This document shows positions 36,503 to 45,485 of a stretch of DNA of 64,000 bases, piece by piece. The first letter of the stretch is position 1; each line of letters begins with the position of its first letter. The position numbers were made by a program, and so were the translations under genes. Location: contig NC_009634.1 of assembly GCF_000017165.1 (NCBI RefSeq), positions 1,596,552 to 1,660,551 on the forward strand, read 5' to 3'. The DNA is from Methanococcus vannielii SB. GTDB taxonomy: Archaea; AGJL01; Methanococci; Methanococcales; Methanococcaceae. The notes beneath the pieces were generated by a model, which saw only the letters and a list, made by a program, of their open reading frames with translations, had not been told where the DNA came from and did no database searches.

Positions 36503-37537
36503 TTAAAAATTACCCCCTATTATTGAATATGATTCAATGTAAAAATTTATCGAATCCCCCTTTTTAAACGGATTTTTGATAATTTTCGTATTCGAAACTT
36601 CTGAAATAATGTCTACACCGTTAAATTCAATTGTTATTTTGGAATTGAATGGTTCTTCAAAAATATTTTTTATTTTTCCATTATGTGTATTAAATGGTAC
36701 TAAAACATTTTTTGGTAGGATTTTAACGTCTTTTGAAAATATTCCTATTAAAGAATTTTCAGATAAATTTTCAATTTCATTTTTTATGGTTTTTAATGTA
36801 TTTGAAGTGTTATTCTCTTTTAATTTACCAATTGGCAAAATATTTTTAACTCCTAAAAATTGGGCAACAAATATATTTTTTGGATTTTTAATAATATTTT
36901 TTAATGTCCCAGACTGCTCAATTATCCCGTTTTTAACAATTGCCATATTTTTTGAGAGGACAACTGCTTCTAAAAAGTCATGGGTAACATGAATGAAGGT
37001 AACACTTGAAGACGTATGTATTTCCTTTAAATCATAAAGTAATTTTTCGTGAATTAACCTATCAAGTGAAGAAAGCGGTTCATCAAGCAGTATTATCTTT
37101 GGTTCCATTATAAGTGCCATTCCAAGTGCAACCCGTTGCTGTTCGCCACTACTTATTTTTTTAGGGTTTTTATCGAGTAAATGTGAAATGTTTAACAGAT
37201 TAGAAATTTTATTTACTTTAACGTCTCTTTCAGATTTTTTTAAATTTTTTATGCCGTATTCAATGTTTTTTCTGACCGATAGATGGGGGAAAAGATATTT
37301 TCCATTACAAAGAACAATTTTTCGTTCGTGAAGTGGTTTATTCGTAATATCTTCACCATCAAGCAGTATTTTACCGGAATCTGGTTTTTTATATCCTGCA
37401 ATCATTTCTAAAATTGTTGTTTTACCGCTACCACTTAAACCAAGTATTACAAAGTAATCATTATCTTTGATATCTAAGTTTTCAAGGTTAATTTCAAAAT
37501 TACTAAGTTTCTTTTTTAAATTCCTAATCGAAAGCAT
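36503..37537 (-). CDS. Tungstate/molybdate-type ABC transporter ATP-binding protein
   Basis: This cytosolic ATPase drives the permease encoded upstream. The 344-residue protein has Walker A GLSGSGKTT near residue 33, the signature SSGEQQRVALG near residue 127, Walker B IILLDEPLSSLD near 149, and the switch His in FIHVTHD near 181. A C-terminal TOBE-like domain of about 100 residues (FNGVDIISEVSN) may bind the oxyanion for feedback control, as in ModC/WtpC. It is the last gene of a four-gene minus-strand operon and starts after AAGGAAAAATT. Confidence 0.88.
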   Translation of the reverse strand: MLSIRNLKKKLSNFEINLENLDIKDNDYFVILGLSGSGKTTILEMIAGYKKPDSGKILLDGEDITNKPLHERKIVLCNGKYLFPHLSVRKNIEYGIKNLKKSERDVKVNKISNLLNISHLLDKNPKKISSGEQQRVALGMALIMEPKIILLDEPLSSLDRLIHEKLLYDLKEIHTSSSVTFIHVTHDFLEAVVLSKNMAIVKNGIIEQSGTLKNIIKNPKNIFVAQFLGVKNILPIGKLKENNTSNTLKTIKNEIENLSENSLIGIFSKDVKILPKNVLVPFNTHNGKIKNIFEEPFNSKITIEFNGVDIISEVSNTKIIKNPFKKGDSINFYIESYSIIGGNF

Positions 37538-37605
37538 AATTTTTCCTTTTTTTTATTATAATTTAGTAAAATAAAGTTTAAAACCCCTAATAATTCTTTA
37601 AAGAT

Positions 37606-38319
37606 TTATTTACCAAGTGCACAAAATCTTTCTAAACCCAGTATTTCTGCAGCACATGCAATAGTGGTTCCATAAAAAATTATTTTTTTACCGTATTTTT
37701 TTGAAAAATTTAAAATTTCAAAAAGCGTCTCGTTAGCTACGGTACTTCCAGTAGACAGTATAATGTCAGAATTTTCTACCAGATATTCGTTCATTTCGCC
37801 ATGCATTATAAAAATACCCTGTTTAATTCTACCAATGTTTTCAAGATCCATATCTGTTGCAATTACATTCTCTTTTCCAAAAGTTAAAACCATCTGTTTT
37901 ATTATTGCAGGGTGATACCCAATAATGCCAATTTTAACGTCTTTACCAACTGAGTTTAAAAGATAAGTTTCAAGTTCCTTTGCACAGAGCTCTGGTTCAT
38001 CTTTGTTACAATGTTCAGTTTTTTCTATAATTTTTAAATGCCTCATCACCGCATTTAGCGTTGCTATTATCATAGGATTGTTTTTTGATGAGATTACATC
38101 TGAAATTTTACCTTTAAATTCGGCCAAATTATCTGTAAATGCATCTCCGACCGAATTTTTAAAGAAAGCACGTAATAAAAATTCTTTCCCATTCATTAGT
38201 GGATAATCATTAATTGTTTTTGATTTTAAATCTATATTAATAGGTTTTATTTCGACAGTTTCGTTTAAAAAGTTATTTTCTTTTGCAATTTTTTCCAATT
38301 CTAATTTAAAATCTATCAT
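37606..38319 (-). CDS. DUF364-like protein inside the oxyanion ABC operon
   Basis: The protein looks like the DUF364/DUF4213 family of putative heavy-metal chelation proteins. The N-terminal part is small alpha/beta (VEIKPINIDL). The C-terminal part is Rossmann-like, with GIIGYHPAIIKQMV near residue 135 and ILSTGSTVANETLFEIL near 190, and GTTIACAAEILGLERFCALG at the end. The start at 38319 follows TGGTG and overlaps the permease end by 14 bases, so expression is coupled to transport. The role may be to handle the imported metal or a pterin-bound form; this is inferred from position. Confidence 0.75.
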   Translation of the reverse strand: MIDFKLELEKIAKENNFLNETVEIKPINIDLKSKTINDYPLMNGKEFLLRAFFKNSVGDAFTDNLAEFKGKISDVISSKNNPMIIATLNAVMRHLKIIEKTEHCNKDEPELCAKELETYLLNSVGKDVKIGIIGYHPAIIKQMVLTFGKENVIATDMDLENIGRIKQGIFIMHGEMNEYLVENSDIILSTGSTVANETLFEILNFSKKYGKKIIFYGTTIACAAEILGLERFCALGK

Positions 38320-39106
38320 TTTTTTCACCATTATTAAAAATCATCTTTAGAATACTTAATATTGTTATTGCAACAACTAAAAATATAAATGAAACAGCAA
38401 GTGCCTTTTCAAAGTTTCCAAGAGAAATGTTTAGAAAAACCGCTATTGGAAGAGTTTCTGTTTTCATTTTTGTAGCCCCTGCAAGCATTACTGTTGCACC
38501 AAATTCTCCGATACTCCTTGCCCAAGCCAAAATTAGGCCCGTAAATATTCCATTTTTTGCCATTGGAAGTATTACATTTATAAAACTTTCATGACGTTTT
38601 GACCCAAGGCTTTGTGCAATTAGTTCATATTTTTCATCAATGCTTTCAAAAACCGACTTTGAAGTCCTAACTATAAATGGCGTTGCAACAAAAAATTGTG
38701 CAACAACGATTCCCTTTGGTGTAAATAAAACATCAATGATATTTTCAGAAATAAATCTTCCAAATTCAGTACTTCCAAAAAATACCAAAAGTGCAAAACC
38801 GGTAATTAACGGTGGAAGAATTATTGGAAGTTCTACAAGGCTATCTATTAGGAATTTCCCCTTAAATTCATATCTTGCAAGTGCATATGCTGTAGGGATG
38901 CCCAAAATACCGCCAAAAATTGTTGCAATACTTGCAGTTAATACACTTAATTTTATTGCAAAGTGTATTTCTTTGGATAATATTGCTGAAAAAAGTGTTT
39001 CAGCAGTTATATTTGAAATAATTGCCATTATAATTGAAATTATCAATAAACTGAAAATAAGAAGTGAGGAAAATGAAAAAAACTTTAAAAAATCATTGTT
39101 TTTCAT
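38306..39106 (-). CDS. Tungstate/molybdate-type ABC transporter permease
   Basis: This is the membrane channel of the oxyanion importer. It has about six helices over 266 residues. The cytoplasmic EAA loop is seen in ELIAQSLGSKRHESFINVILPMAK near residue 170, with the Gly of the family at the right place, and ARSIGEFGATVMLAGAT near 205 is the typical ModB/WtpB stretch. ATG at 39106 follows TTGGGGCG. It comes 12 bases after the binding-protein gene. Confidence 0.9.
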   Translation of the reverse strand: MKNNDFLKFFSFSSLLIFSLLIISIIMAIISNITAETLFSAILSKEIHFAIKLSVLTASIATIFGGILGIPTAYALARYEFKGKFLIDSLVELPIILPPLITGFALLVFFGSTEFGRFISENIIDVLFTPKGIVVAQFFVATPFIVRTSKSVFESIDEKYELIAQSLGSKRHESFINVILPMAKNGIFTGLILAWARSIGEFGATVMLAGATKMKTETLPIAVFLNISLGNFEKALAVSFIFLVVAITILSILKMIFNNGEKNDRF

Positions 39107-39118
39107 AATACGCCCCAA

Positions 39119-39892
39119 CTATTCAATTACCATAAATCCATGTTTTTTGAATATAGCTTTTCCTTCATTATTTACGTAATCGTAGAATAATTTTGAACTA
39201 TCATAGTCTTTTGTTGTACCCAATATTGAAATGGGTACGGTTTTTATTATATTATATTCACTTTCGATTGGCACTATATCTACTGATTCGGGTAAGGTAA
39301 GTGCATCGGCTCTCCAAATTATTGCACAGTCAACTGTCTTTTCTGAAACATAGAATAAAACCTGTTTTACAGTTATGCCTTTTACAACAACGTTACTTTT
39401 TACATTTTTAGATATATTCCCATTTTTATCTGCTTTTTCAAGTATTTTTGGAAACACTGCACCAATAGCAATACTTTCTTCGCCAACTGCAATTTTTAAA
39501 CCTTCTTTTTCTAAATCTCTTATTCCCTGAATATTTTTTGGATTCCCTTTTTGGACAATAATAACTGGAATATGCTTTGTAACGTTTGAATATTCTTTAA
39601 TCATTTCTTTTTCTTGAAGCCGGTAAATTGTAGAATAGTCTCCAGGCATGAATATGTCGCCTTTATTTGACATGATAATTTTTGATAAAAGTGCTCCACT
39701 TCCTGAATAATCGTATTCTACTTTGATTCCGTATTTTTTTTCAAATTCTACGCCTATTTCATCCATTGGCCCTTGCATTCCTGCTCCAACATATGCATGA
39801 ATTACTTTATCATTACTTAAATTACCAATACAGCCTGAAAATATGGCGCACAGGAATATTAACGACAATATTCCAAATAGTTGTTTTTTCAT
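39119..39892 (-). CDS. Tungstate/molybdate-binding lipoprotein (ModA/WtpA-like)
   Basis: This is the substrate-binding protein of the importer. A signal peptide ends in a lipobox (AIFSGC), so it is held at the outer membrane face. The mature part is a two-lobed binding protein with YVGAGMQGPMDEIGVEFEKK near residue 36, DYSGSGALLSKII near 60, and GDIFMPGDYSTIYRL near 77, as in ModA-like proteins. The ligand cannot be separated between tungstate, molybdate and related anions. The ATG at 39892 follows AGGTGAAAATC. It is first in the operon; control elements should lie in the 530 bases to its right. Confidence 0.88.
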   Translation of the reverse strand: MKKQLFGILSLIFLCAIFSGCIGNLSNDKVIHAYVGAGMQGPMDEIGVEFEKKYGIKVEYDYSGSGALLSKIIMSNKGDIFMPGDYSTIYRLQEKEMIKEYSNVTKHIPVIIVQKGNPKNIQGIRDLEKEGLKIAVGEESIAIGAVFPKILEKADKNGNISKNVKSNVVVKGITVKQVLFYVSEKTVDCAIIWRADALTLPESVDIVPIESEYNIIKTVPISILGTTKDYDSSKLFYDYVNNEGKAIFKKHGFMVIE

Positions 39893-40153
39893 GATTTTCA
39901 CCTGATATATCGGAATGTTATTTCCTTTTAAAATAAAATATACGGAAGTATCATTCTGTTTTAGTGTTCAATGTATTTATACTTTATCTAAAAAGCTATA
40001 TTAAAATATATTTTTATAAATATGTAATTATTATTAATTAATTTTATGACAAAATAGTAATTAATAATATTTACATATATAAAAAGATATTTGTAAAGAA
40101 ATTAAAACTAAACATAAAAAACTTTAAAAATGGAGTAAAATATCGTTAAAAAA

Positions 40154-40223
40154 GGGGGGAGTTAAAGGTTACCAGGGGTGGTTTTGATATTAAAAACAAT
40201 ATCCCTTTAACAATATATCCCCC
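40154..40223. ncRNA. Candidate multi-stem RNA in the tetR / ABC-operon intergenic region
   Basis: Within 70 bases nearly every base can pair. GTTAAAGG (40161-40168) pairs with CCTTTAAC (40204-40211). Inside it lie ACCA-GGGG-TGGT (40171-40182) and GATATT-AAAAAC-AATATC (40186-40203), and outside it G5 (40154-40159) faces C5 (40219-40223). The result is a three-way junction. The strand is undecided: on the plus strand a good TATA (TACATATATAAAAAG, about 40073-40087) lies upstream; on the minus strand the stem is followed by T6, like an archaeal terminator, and the RNA would lie in the leader of the ABC operon. Confidence 0.55.
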
Positions 40224-40269
40224 ATATTACTATTTTATTCAAACGATTTAATGTTTCCTATAACATTTT

Positions 40270-40303
40270 ATTGTTAATATGAAATTATTGTTAATATGAA
40301 ATT
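40270..40303. repeat. Perfect tandem 17-bp repeat upstream of tetR
   Basis: ATTGTTAATATGAAATT is present twice without spacer (40270-40286 and 40287-40303), 120 bases before the TetR-type gene. Two exact adjacent copies are unlikely by chance and may be binding sites for the regulator itself or a recent duplication. Confidence 0.6.
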
Positions 40304-40422
40304 GTGATATCAATAAAGTAATTTATCTTCAAGATTATTTTTAAGTTAGGTATTCGAAAAATAAAACCAAAATTTATTTTAATAAGTATCGATGAAGTAA
40401 CTACGGAACATGGGGTAAAAAA

Positions 40423-41013
40423 ATGGTAACTCGTGAAATGATTTTAGAAAAATCAAGGGAGATTTTTTTTAAAAAGGGGTATTTTGAAACGTCTCTTTTA
40501 GAAATTGCAAATGAATGCAAAATTTCAAAGGGCGGGCTTTACCATCATTTTGAACGAAAAGAGGATTTGTTTATAGAAACAATGATTTTAGTCCTGCGTG
40601 AAAATGAAAGAATTGTAATGTCTTGCATTGAAAAAGATGGGCCGTTTAAAGAGGCAATAAAAGAATTTGCAGAAAAAATGTTATTTCTTCGAAATAGATA
40701 TTTTGAAGAAGGTGTTGAAAAACATTCTAATTCATTATATTTGGGCCCCCTTTCAAATGCCATAAAAAGTTTCCCACAAATTGGGGAAGAAAACAGAAAA
40801 TTGTATGGGAATATCTTTGAAAAAGTAGTAATCCGGATTAAAAAAGCACAAAAATTAGGGGAAATTCGAAAAGAAATAAATCCCGAAATTCTAGCAATTC
40901 AATTTTGTGCAATATTTGAGGGCCTTCCAATAGCTTCATATTATGCAGGTAAAGATTTTGATGAAGTATCTAAGTCACTTTTTAAGTCGTTATGGGATCT
41001 TATAAAAATTTAA
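40423..41013 (+). CDS. TetR/AcrR-family transcriptional regulator
   Basis: The 196-residue protein has the TetR-type DNA-binding domain at the N terminus: ILEKSREIFFKKGYFETSLL, EIANECKISKGGLYHHFERK and EDLFIET. The C-terminal helical domain is ligand-binding and dimer-forming; the effector is unknown. The ribosome site is TGGGGTAAAA. The gene 52 bases downstream may be under the same control. Repeats upstream are candidate operators. Confidence 0.92.
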   Translation: MVTREMILEKSREIFFKKGYFETSLLEIANECKISKGGLYHHFERKEDLFIETMILVLRENERIVMSCIEKDGPFKEAIKEFAEKMLFLRNRYFEEGVEKHSNSLYLGPLSNAIKSFPQIGEENRKLYGNIFEKVVIRIKKAQKLGEIRKEINPEILAIQFCAIFEGLPIASYYAGKDFDEVSKSLFKSLWDLIKI

Positions 41014-41065
41014 TTTTAAATAAAAATCCGGCTGGCCGGTATATAATAATTATACGGTGAAAAAA

Positions 41066-41533
41066 ATGGAGCAGTTATTCGAATTTAATTTTTCAGTCCT
41101 TACGGATAATTCAAATAATTCTATACTAAGATGTCTTTCAAAATATGAAAAGGTGGAGAAAATTGGTTTTCAAAACATATCTCCAAGAGATGTAATGGAA
41201 CTTTTTTATGAAACAATGTTTATCATGCAGATTTTTAAAAAAGAACTTTCTGAATTAAAATTCGAAGGTTTTGAAAAATGGGCTCTTGATATTATTGAAA
41301 AATTTAAAGATAGAGATTATGTTTCTCCAATTGATAAAAATTATCAAATATTTACAATATGGAAAAATAGGGAAGGTTTTTTAAAATACACTCTTGAAGA
41401 TGTTAATTTACAGCTTGAAACTATCGAAGGTTTTGAAAAATCAGATAGCTATTTATTTCCATCTACTAAAATTTTCCCACATATTAAAAATGTACTTTTA
41501 AAAGTTATTGAAATTAATGGACTGTTTAATTAA
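41066..41533 (+). CDS. Hypothetical protein downstream of tetR (155 aa)
   Basis: I do not recognise this soluble protein. The ATG at 41066 follows ACGGTGAAAAAA, a good site. It is rich in Phe, Glu and Lys, with helices around RDVMELFYETMFIMQIFKKE and a C-terminal helix. No metal-binding motif is clear. Position on the same strand after tetR suggests it is a target or partner of that regulator. Confidence 0.55.
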   Translation: MEQLFEFNFSVLTDNSNNSILRCLSKYEKVEKIGFQNISPRDVMELFYETMFIMQIFKKELSELKFEGFEKWALDIIEKFKDRDYVSPIDKNYQIFTIWKNREGFLKYTLEDVNLQLETIEGFEKSDSYLFPSTKIFPHIKNVLLKVIEINGLFN

Positions 41534-41607
41534 TATTTATTTAAGTTTTACGAATAACGTTAAAATTCATTTATTCCTCACTTTATTAATTTTCAAACTT
41601 TAAATAT

Positions 41608-41799
41608 TTATTTCTTCATTTTTTGAAGTTTTAACTGTAAAATTATCCCGATTAATAAAAATAAAATTCCGAGATTTCGTAAAATCATGTATGTACTATA
41701 AAAACTGTTTTTAGGTTCATTTAATAATAATTCAAATAACATTGCAGATAAAAAGAATAAAAACGATATTAAAAACGATTTAAATGGATTAATTTTCAA
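41608..41799 (-). CDS. Small two-helix membrane protein (63 aa)
   Basis: The product has two hydrophobic segments, SFLISFLFFLSAMLFELLL and ILRNLGILFLLIGIILQLKL, and a basic C-terminal tail. The TTG at 41799 is preceded by AAGGTGATATT, a strong site, which supports it as real. No family is recognised. Confidence 0.62.
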   Translation of the reverse strand: MKINPFKSFLISFLFFLSAMLFELLLNEPKNSFYSTYMILRNLGILFLLIGIILQLKLQKMKK

Positions 41800-41943
41800 A
41801 ATATCACCTTCAAAGATAATTTTTAAATTTAGTAGTATACGTTTATTAAATTAAATGTATTATACAGGGCTACTAGAATATACTTTAGTGTAAAATACAC
41901 AACTTATATAATTATCAGTATCAAAAAAGGAGCATATATAAAA

Positions 41944-42573
41944 ATGGCAAAAATTTATGCAGTAAGGAACGGTAGAAAAACTGGAATTTTTGATACATTT
42001 GAAGAATGTGAAAAACAGGTGAAAGGTTTTTCAGGTGCAGAATTTAAGAGTTTTAATTTAAAATCTGATGCAGAGAAGTATTTGGATATAAATAATCTTT
42101 CAAGTTCAACTAAACTAGAAAATCTTAATCAAAACAGGATTTTGTATACAAATGAGGATTTAGACACCATGCACGCCTTTGTTGACGGGAGTTTTAATTT
42201 AAAGACTGGATTTTATGGCGCAGGCGTTTATATAATACATAATGATTTAAAAACTGAAATTAAACAAAAAGGGAATAATCCTGCTTTTTCAAAAATGAGA
42301 AATGTAGCAGGCGAAATTTTGGCAGCCGAGTTAGCAATTAAACATGCTTCATCTAAAAATGTGAAAAATTTGATAATATATTATGACTATTTTGGGATTG
42401 AAAAATGGTGCACTGGAGAATGGAAGACAAAAATGTTAGGTACTGCCAAATACCGTGAAATTTACTTAGAACATAGTGTAAAAATAAACATTAAATTTAT
42501 AAAAATAAAAGCACATTCTAAAGAAAAGAATAATGAAATAGCCGATAGACTTGCAAAAGAATCGCTAATTTAA
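41944..42573 (+). CDS. rnhA: Ribonuclease HI with N-terminal hybrid-binding domain
   Basis: RNase HI cleaves RNA in RNA-DNA hybrids. Residues 1-47 form a hybrid-binding (viroplasmin-like) domain (AKIYAVRNGRKTGIFDTFEE). The catalytic domain follows with FVDGSFN near residue 79, AGEILAAELAIK near 118, YYDYFGIEKW near 142 and EIADRLAKE near the end, giving the DEDD set. The layout is like bacterial and eukaryotic type 1 enzymes; archaea usually rely on RNase HII, so this is an extra enzyme. The start follows AGGAGCATATATAAAA, with rather long spacing. Confidence 0.92.
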   Translation: MAKIYAVRNGRKTGIFDTFEECEKQVKGFSGAEFKSFNLKSDAEKYLDINNLSSSTKLENLNQNRILYTNEDLDTMHAFVDGSFNLKTGFYGAGVYIIHNDLKTEIKQKGNNPAFSKMRNVAGEILAAELAIKHASSKNVKNLIIYYDYFGIEKWCTGEWKTKMLGTAKYREIYLEHSVKINIKFIKIKAHSKEKNNEIADRLAKESLI

Positions 42574-42678
42574 AATGTTAACTTTTACTTCTATCCCATT
42601 TTTGGTTTATAAAAGCTTTTTAAATGCTTAAAATTTGAAAACTGCCGAAAACTTACAGGGATTAAAATATTTTAAAAA

Positions 42679-43800
42679 TTAAATCATTTCTAAAAAGGCC
42701 TCAAGCCTAGTTCGTAACTGTTCAATGTCATTCTCAGAATAATCGGTTTCTATCCTAATAATTGGAATGCCTTCTTTTTTTAGTTCTTTTTCAATTAAAA
42801 CGCCTTCGATATTAAATGTATGGCAGTATTGTAGTGTATAGTATATAACGCCGTCAGCATTTTGTTCATTTACAAGTTCTTTAATTCTTTCCATCCTGAT
42901 TTTATTGTTAAATCCTGAAGCACAAGATATTTTAAAATACCTTTTTGCAAGGTCTTCAATACTGTACCCATTAACCAAATTTTCAAATTTTCTTGTTCCA
43001 GTACATGTTTCTTCGCCAACAACAATTCCGCCAACTTCTTCAATTAAATCAACGATTTTAGTATTTCCAAAAACCATCGGGCACCCTGAAATCATAATTC
43101 TTTTCCCGTAATATCCGTAATTATTCTCAACTCTTTTTTCGAGTTCCAATATTAGTTCTTTTAATAGTTTAATTCGATCTTGTATTTTAAGTAGGGATAA
43201 CTTTTGGAATAATTTTAATGAATCCATTCCATTTATTGGTGTAGGTATATTTTTCCTTAATTCATAAACTCGGTAATATAATTTTCTTTCTTCGTTTTCC
43301 CTGTCAATTACTTCTTTTAATTTTTCATCTGTAATCTTATTTCCAGTTATTTTTTCAACATATTCTTTAAAATCATGTACTTCTTTTAACCATAGTTCGT
43401 ATGATCGTTCATCTTTAAAATGGGGAAGGTGTATAATATACAAATTTGAAAGTTCCATTAAGTGCTCAAACATTTTTTTCTTCCCATCACACGTGGTTTC
43501 GCCGACAATAACGTCTGCTAATTCAAAGTAAGGGCAATTTTTTTCTTTTATAAACCCGTAAGAAGACTTGATTAGTGGACAGATGTTTCTTGGTAAGTCT
43601 TCTTCTGCAGTAGCTATCGTAGACTCTTTTCCACCACAAAGTCCAACTGAAATTCCTCCCGACGCTTCAATAATTTCGGTTGGAACAAAAACACAAAATT
43701 TACCAAAAATTTTTTTTCCGCCTTTCTTTTCAAAAATTAGCTCTTTTTTTCTTGTAAAATAAAAGTCATCAATTTTTTTAATGCTTTTTAATTCATCCAT
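42679..43800 (-). CDS. HgdB-family Fe-S protein (double-cubane or dehydratase-like)
   Basis: The 373-residue protein belongs to the 2-hydroxyglutaryl-CoA dehydratase D-component family (COG1775). Cysteines lie in [52 protein letters not shown] and YCHTFN. No second dehydratase subunit and no activating ATPase are adjacent. That set-up resembles the single-subunit double-cubane cluster proteins, which reduce small molecules with an ATP-driven reductase encoded elsewhere. The start at 43800 has an excellent AGGAGGTG site. True substrate is unknown. Confidence 0.8.
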   Translation of the reverse strand: MDELKSIKKIDDFYFTRKKELIFEKKGGKKIFGKFCVFVPTEIIEASGGISVGLCGGKESTIATAEEDLPRNICPLIKSSYGFIKEKNCPYFELADVIVGETTCDGKKKMFEHLMELSNLYIIHLPHFKDERSYELWLKEVHDFKEYVEKITGNKITDEKLKEVIDRENEERKLYYRVYELRKNIPTPINGMDSLKLFQKLSLLKIQDRIKLLKELILELEKRVENNYGYYGKRIMISGCPMVFGNTKIVDLIEEVGGIVVGEETCTGTRKFENLVNGYSIEDLAKRYFKISCASGFNNKIRMERIKELVNEQNADGVIYYTLQYCHTFNIEGVLIEKELKKEGIPIIRIETDYSENDIEQLRTRLEAFLEMI

Positions 43801-44008
43801 TTTGCCCACCTCCTTTTTTTAACTATTTAAAAATTTACAAAGCATTAATGTATTTAAAATCATTTTTTAAAATTTTTTGTTAAAAGTATTCTGTATAAAA
43901 CATGTTTTGTATAACTTATTTTATATAACATGTATTCTAAATATAATAATAATTTTTTAATTAATAGTAATGTTAAATTCTAATAACGTTATAAAAAGGT
44001 GATTTTAC

Positions 44009-44326
44009 GTGTTAACTACAACTCAGGATAAATTTGAAGATTTTGAAATCGAAAAAACAATTGGCCTTGTGCGTGGAAATACCATTAGGACAAAAAATAT
44101 TGGCTACGATTTAGTTGCATCGTTAAGAACAATTGTTGGTGGAGAAATTCCCGAATATACAAAAATGATGAATGAATCAAGAGAAGAAGCATTTAAAAGA
44201 ATGATTCAAGAAGCACAAATGTTAGGTGCTGATGCAGTTGTCGGACTTAGGTTTGGAACTTCTTCAGTACTTCCCGGGTCAGCAGAATTTTTATGTTATG
44301 GTACTGCTGTAACACTTAAAAAATAA
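44009..44326 (+). CDS. YbjQ/UPF0145 family protein
   Basis: The 105-residue protein matches the YbjQ family, which forms homopentamers of small alpha/beta subunits. The conserved parts are GLVRGNTIRTKNIGYDL near residue 18, SREEAFKRMIQEAQMLGADA near 53, and AVVGLRFGTS near 72. The GTG at 44009 follows AAAGGTGATTTTAC. Function in the family is not settled; metal binding was suggested for some members. Confidence 0.88.
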   Translation: MLTTTQDKFEDFEIEKTIGLVRGNTIRTKNIGYDLVASLRTIVGGEIPEYTKMMNESREEAFKRMIQEAQMLGADAVVGLRFGTSSVLPGSAEFLCYGTAVTLKK

Positions 44327-44547
44327 TTCTTTTTTATATAATTTTATATAGTTTTACTTGCTGTTCATCTATTCTTTACCTATTCCAAAAAATATTTTAT
44401 CTATTATTTTTATTCACATGTTTTTTTATATTATTGTCCATTTGAAGATTTTTTTAAGGTTTTTTTTAAAAATTTCCATTAAATAGTTTTTAATTAACAA
44501 AATTCCTTATATACTTCTTTGAAAATACTTTTAATGGGGGGAGATAT

Positions 44548-45114
44548 ATGGCAGACCAAAATAGAATATATTTTGAATCTAAACGAAAAGTTCACGAAAG
44601 CGTTCCAAAAATAATTGTAAATTTGGTAGTGGCGTTTGTTGTATGGCTTTTAGCAATTTTGGTATTTCAGCCACTAGGTGATTTCTTAGGAAATCCATTT
44701 ATTTTTGGATTGGTTGGAATGAAGGCCTTAATTTCAGGAGTAGTGCTAATTGCACTTGTAATAATTCTTTTGAAAATTCTAAAAAATATATTGATGCTAA
44801 CTGACGGTATTTCAGATATGATTGCAGTAAAATTCATGAAAGATAAGATTGATGAAGAAAAACTAAAGCATTATAGGTCTGGATTTAGGGGTTTAGGGTA
44901 TGTACTTCTTGCAATAATTGCGTACATGTTTTTCCTACCGCTACTTGCAGGAATATTTACTGCACTTGCAGGAATTGTTTTAGTACTGCTTGTAATATGG
45001 GCAATATTCGTAGTGGTGCGTGTTGGAAATATTTTTTCAGAAGATATTGAGCAAAAGGCCGCAGAACTTACAAAAAAATTTGAAAAAACCGAACATACGG
45101 TTGATGAAGAGTAG
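44548..45114 (+). CDS. Four-helix membrane protein of unknown function
   Basis: The 188-residue protein has four hydrophobic segments, about residues 20-40, 57-78, 112-131 and 134-155, with a charged cytoplasmic loop (DKIDEEKLKHYR) between helices 2 and 3 and an acidic C-terminal tail (EKTEHTVDEE). The strong GGGGGGAGATAT site before the ATG suggests good expression. It is followed after 5 bases by a second membrane protein gene, so the two probably work together. Confidence 0.7.
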   Translation: MADQNRIYFESKRKVHESVPKIIVNLVVAFVVWLLAILVFQPLGDFLGNPFIFGLVGMKALISGVVLIALVIILLKILKNILMLTDGISDMIAVKFMKDKIDEEKLKHYRSGFRGLGYVLLAIIAYMFFLPLLAGIFTALAGIVLVLLVIWAIFVVVRVGNIFSEDIEQKAAELTKKFEKTEHTVDEE

Positions 45115-45119
45115 TTATT

Positions 45120-45350
45120 ATGCGAAAAGAACTATTATTACTACTTTCAATATTTTTTTGGGTATCTCTTGCGTATTTGATTGGGTTAAACCCCAATTTA
45201 CTGTTATTTTTAACCAAGTATGCCCAAATAAGCACATGTGATGCATCATTACTTTTTGTGATATTGATGGTGGTTTTTTCAATAATTTCGGCCTGGAAAC
45301 TAATATATGTAATTAAAAATTCATTAAAAGACTATTCAAAAGACTTTTAA
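45120..45350 (+). CDS. Small two-helix membrane protein (76 aa)
   Basis: The product has two hydrophobic stretches, LLLLLSIFFWVSLAYLIGL and LLFVILMVVFSIISAWKLIY, joined by a short outside loop. It starts 5 bases after the previous gene; the ribosome site would lie in the end of that gene (ATGAAGAGTAG). Both genes are on the same strand and probably in one transcript. No family recognised. Confidence 0.6.
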   Translation: MRKELLLLLSIFFWVSLAYLIGLNPNLLLFLTKYAQISTCDASLLFVILMVVFSIISAWKLIYVIKNSLKDYSKDF

Positions 45351-45485
45351 ATTACTTATTTATTTTAAATATTTATATAATATCTTATTTTTGTTATTTA
45401 ATTATTATTAAATATTATTTTATATGATAAAATTAATATTTAGCATGGTTACGTAAACCTTATATACTCGAATTTTAAGAATATT

